Assembly (NCBI GenBank): GCA_016234025.1
Contig: JACQLL010000082.1
Coordinates: 1 to 6,372 of the forward strand
DNA: 6,372 bases
Source: Candidatus Pacearchaeota archaeon
GTDB taxonomy: Archaea > Nanobdellota > Nanobdellia > Pacearchaeales > GW2011-AR1
Reading direction: 5' to 3'
How positions within the stretch are numbered: position 1 is the first letter of the stretch; each line of letters begins with the position of its first letter. Shown one piece after another: positions 4,645 to 6,372 of this stretch. The position numbers and the translations under genes are program-made. The notes under the pieces are model-generated. The model ran no database searches. It was given only the letters and a program-made list of their open reading frames with translations, and had not been told where the DNA came from.

Positions 4645-5202
4645 TCAATACATTTCCTCTCTGCAGTCTGCACAAAGCAAAGTCCCCTCGACCTTCAACA
4701 GTTCTGAAAAAGCTCCGCAATTCTCGCACATTCCCTCGAGAGGCCATTCAGAATCAGCATTATTAATTTTATTCCGTTCTTCTCTAACATCGTCCAGAAG
4801 AGAGCGCGTTTCTTCATAAAGAGAGGGCTCTATTGCTAAAATATCTTTCAGCGTCACGACTCCGATAACTTTGTCTTTAGAAAGAACAGGAAGCCTTCTG
4901 AAGTTTACCATCTGCATTTTTCTTAGAGCTTGGGAAATATCTGCAGACGGCTTTATCACTGCTAATTTTTTTGTCGCTATTTGAGAGACGCTTATCTTCT
5001 TTAAATCAATCCCCGGCCTCTTCGTTATCGCCCAAAGAATATCTCTAGATGTAACTATCCCTAAAAGTCTTTTATTTTCTGTTACCAGAACGCTATTAAC
5101 TCTTTCCTTTGCCATCGCCTTGGCGCATTCATGAAGCGTAGAACCCGGCTTGAGAGAAACGAAATTTCTCGTCATTATGTCGCCAACAGCAATTCGTCGC
5201 AT
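4645..5202 (-). CDS. CBS-pair protein with C-terminal zinc ribbon
   Basis: Predicted 185-residue cytoplasmic protein. CBS domain 1 (about 8-60) opens with DIMTRNFVSLKPGSTL and ends GIVTSRDIL (48-56). CBS domain 2 (about 74-125) has the matching IATKKLAVIKPSADI start and GVVTLKDIL (114-122) end. The G-x-x-T-x-x-D motif is the usual contact for the ribose and phosphates of adenine nucleotides, so the pair probably senses AMP, ATP or SAM. After a charged helix (about 126-150) comes a rubredoxin-like zinc ribbon, C159-x2-C162 and C177-x2-C180. CBS pairs fused to such ribbons are common in archaea, but their partners are mostly unknown; a regulatory or nucleic-acid-linked role is inference. The ATG at 5202 has a TATA box about 25 nt upstream and no ribosome site. 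Confidence 0.92.
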   Translation of the reverse strand: MRRIAVGDIMTRNFVSLKPGSTLHECAKAMAKERVNSVLVTENKRLLGIVTSRDILWAITKRPGIDLKKISVSQIATKKLAVIKPSADISQALRKMQMVNFRRLPVLSKDKVIGVVTLKDILAIEPSLYEETRSLLDDVREERNKINNADSEWPLEGMCENCGAFSELLKVEGTLLCADCREEMY

Positions 5203-5222
5203 ATTTTTATAGCACTAAAGTC

Positions 5223-5230
5223 ATTATAAA
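5223..5230 (-). promoter_or_regulatory. TATA box of the CBS gene
   Basis: Read on the minus strand it is TTTATAAT, centred about 25 nt before the ATG at 5202, which suits a leaderless transcript. Confidence 0.6.
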
Positions 5231-5260
5231 TATTATTGAGATTGAAAACATAAATGATAG

Positions 5261-5269
5261 ATTTAAATA
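5261..5269 (+). promoter_or_regulatory. TATA box of the gene at 5291
   Basis: ATTTAAATA is centred 26 nt before the ATG at 5291, with no Shine-Dalgarno between. The two divergent promoters in this 88-nt gap are separate boxes about 40 nt apart. Confidence 0.65.
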
Positions 5270-5290
5270 ATCACAAATGAAGATTCTTGT

Positions 5291-5782
5291 ATGCTAGAAG
5301 ATATTGAAAGAAAGTTGAGAAAAAAGACAAACAGCGGCTTAATTAGAGTAAGCAGACTTCCGAACAGATTAAGCATTGACCTTGACACCGGAGAAGGACT
5401 GGAAAAACACGAAAACCTTGGACTTGCGCAAAAAGGAGATGATATTTATATCGAATACTTCGCGCTTTTCAAAGAGGCGTTTAGGACTTTTTTCGACAAA
5501 AGATACGAACCGAAAATAGAACACTCGCCTGTTCTTCTTCCGATGAGACAGAAAGTGGAAATAATCAGAGGCGATAAAAAAGTAGAAATTTATGATTTGG
5601 AAAGAGAGGCGTTTTACTCAAGAATTGTCTCCCTGTCGCAAATCACAAAATCGTACGAAGAGGCGGAGAAAACTGCTTTATTTTTCATGGACGTTTTCAA
5701 CGAAAAAGCAGAGCGTATGTCACACAGTCCTATGAAGGTTCAAGTTCTTCAAACCCCTTCTCCTCATAATCCCTTATCCTAA
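5291..5782 (+). CDS. Conserved-looking hypothetical protein, unrecognised
   Basis: Predicted 163-residue soluble protein without cysteines, signal peptide or membrane segment. The N-terminus is a basic amphipathic helix (LEDIERKLRKK). A strand-rich part follows (about residues 15-55), then helical regions (about 57-70 and 120-145, ending FFMDVFNEKAERM). A segment VEIIRGDKKVEIYDLEREAFY (about 88-108) looks like paired strands leading into a helix. I do not recognise the family. The TATA box 26 nt upstream gives a good leaderless start, and CpG-containing codon use looks like rarA, so it is probably native. The last 17 or so residues (MKVQVLQTPSPHNPLS) are encoded antisense to the end of the next gene and look low in structure, as if the original stop was lost and the frame extended into the neighbour. 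Confidence 0.75.
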   Translation: MLEDIERKLRKKTNSGLIRVSRLPNRLSIDLDTGEGLEKHENLGLAQKGDDIYIEYFALFKEAFRTFFDKRYEPKIEHSPVLLPMRQKVEIIRGDKKVEIYDLEREAFYSRIVSLSQITKSYEEAEKTALFFMDVFNEKAERMSHSPMKVQVLQTPSPHNPLS

Positions 5783-6269
5783 CCTTCCTGTTTCTTGCTT
5801 TATTATTCCAATCCTCAATATATTGTCCCTCTTTCCTATGATACAAAAGATCATCGACGTATAACCGGTTTTCACTTGGAGAGTAATGCCAGGCAACACG
5901 AATGTTCTTGTGACTCCTCGGCGAGACCTTGAAATCTCCTATCCTCTCCTGAGGTCTGCCTTCCGGATTAGCGGCAATCATTTTTATTTCATTCATATAG
6001 CTTCGTAAATTAGTCCTAACAAAAGTGTCCTTCTTCGACCGCTCTAAAGCTTTTCTCGAGATGAATATTTCAAGATCACTTTCTTCTCCGCGGCCCGCGA
6101 CAAAAAATAAAATTCCGCCGATTACAAAAACAATCCCCATCAAAGAACTAGTTGATTGTGCTATATCGTCGATAATTGTAAAACCAGTTAATTGGAAGGA
6201 GTTTAAAAGAAAAACAAAACCGATGACAACAAAAAAGATCCCAATTAGTCTGAATGTATATTTTCTCAT
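5730..6269 (-). CDS. Membrane-anchored protein with possible RelE-like soluble domain
   Basis: Predicted 179-residue protein. Two hydrophobic helices (about 5-24 and 42-60) are joined by a short loop containing LTGFTI. After a linker comes a basic soluble domain (about 78-165): a helix NLRSYMNEIKMIAANP, then RPQERIGDFKVSPRS, the strands NIRVAWHYSP and NRLYVDDLLYHRKEGQY, and a final WNNKARNRK stretch. The order helix, IR-V strand, turn, strand ending in HR-x(3)-Y resembles the RelE/ParE toxin fold, but this is by eye and the usual antitoxin gene is not adjacent. The soluble part would face the cytoplasm if the positive-inside rule holds. The ATG at 6269 has a TATA-like box about 24 nt upstream and no ribosome site. 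The 3' end overlaps the convergent gene by 53 bp. The gene call is firm; the toxin-like reading is tentative. Confidence 0.8.
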   Translation of the reverse strand: MRKYTFRLIGIFFVVIGFVFLLNSFQLTGFTIIDDIAQSTSSLMGIVFVIGGILFFVAGRGEESDLEIFISRKALERSKKDTFVRTNLRSYMNEIKMIAANPEGRPQERIGDFKVSPRSHKNIRVAWHYSPSENRLYVDDLLYHRKEGQYIEDWNNKARNRKVRIRDYEEKGFEELEPS

Positions 6270-6287
6270 TTTTATTTATAGTTAACG

Positions 6288-6299
6288 TTATTTAATAAA
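6288..6299 (-). promoter_or_regulatory. TATA box of the membrane-anchored gene
   Basis: Read on the minus strand it is TTTATTAAATAA, centred about 24 nt before the ATG at 6269. The spacing fits a leaderless mRNA. Confidence 0.55.
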
Positions 6300-6321
6300 C
6301 TATTGCTACAAGGATTATAGT

Positions 6322-6350
6322 GAACCAACTAAGTTTCTCGGTGTTGGTTC
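6322..6350. repeat. Hairpin E, 8-bp inverted repeat
   Basis: GAACCAAC (6322-6329) and GTTGGTTC (6343-6350) are perfect inverse copies around a 13-nt loop. It lies 5 nt before the second copy of the 15-bp repeat and upstream of the promoter of the gene at 6269. Confidence 0.7.
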
Positions 6351-6355
6351 CCTAA

Positions 6356-6370
6356 TAGTCCACCAATAAA
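6356..6370 (+). repeat. Second copy of the 15-bp end repeat
   Basis: TAGTCCACCAATAAA is identical to positions 27-41, where it is the left arm of element A plus three bases. The bases 6355-6367 also match the complement of 104-116. A further copy of element A probably begins here and runs out of the window. Confidence 0.75.
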
Positions 6371-6372
6371 AA

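Noticed and set aside
4532..4819. Plus-strand 95-codon open frame
   Set aside because: It runs through palindrome D and antisense to the CBS/zinc-ribbon gene; the product is Ser/Arg-rich with no start signal.

Overview
The window looks like a piece of an AT-rich archaeal genome, most likely from a small-genome DPANN lineage such as Pacearchaeota/Woesearchaeota. The lineage is an inference. It rests on archaeal TATA-like boxes (TTTATATA, TTTAAATA) placed 24-27 nt before start codons with no ribosome binding site, which indicates leaderless mRNAs, together with compact genes and several small membrane-anchored proteins. No rRNA, tRNA or CRISPR array is visible.

Layout. 1-130: a strongly structured non-coding element with a 12-bp outer inverted repeat and several inner hairpins. 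162-1367 (+): rarA, a AAA+ replication-fork ATPase. 1431-1787 (+): a small DoxX-like membrane protein. 1788-2048: a non-coding stretch between convergent genes, with a T-rich terminator, a dense cluster of palindromes built on TCAAGA/TCTTGA, and a REP-like hairpin. 2049-2714 (-): a membrane-anchored, tail-fibre-like surface protein with repeats. 2795-3838 (+): an NDH-2/FSP1-like FAD oxidoreductase, divergent from the fibre gene across a shared TATA region. 3867-4220: a second REP-like hairpin inside a 14-bp fold-back, directly abutting the C-terminal remnant of an IS1595-type transposase. 4284-4526 (+): an 80-residue two-helix membrane protein. 4549-4591: another nested palindrome. 4645-5202 (-): a CBS-pair protein with a zinc ribbon. 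5291-5782 (+): an unrecognised protein. 5730-6269 (-): a membrane protein with a soluble domain that may resemble RelE toxins; its 3' end overlaps the preceding gene by 53 bp. 6270-6372: its promoter, a hairpin, and a second copy of the 15-bp sequence that opens the structured element at position 27.

The genes do not form one pathway. Almost every one has its own promoter, so the window reads as single-gene units separated by palindromic elements. The two redox/membrane genes (DoxX-like and FSP1-like) may belong to quinone or respiratory physiology, and RarA to fork maintenance; both are family-level inferences. The most unusual content is non-coding. Five palindromic elements occupy nearly every intergenic gap that lacks a promoter, two of them share a 24-bp core in opposite orientation with one compensatory base-pair change, and a 15-bp sequence recurs at the two ends of the window.
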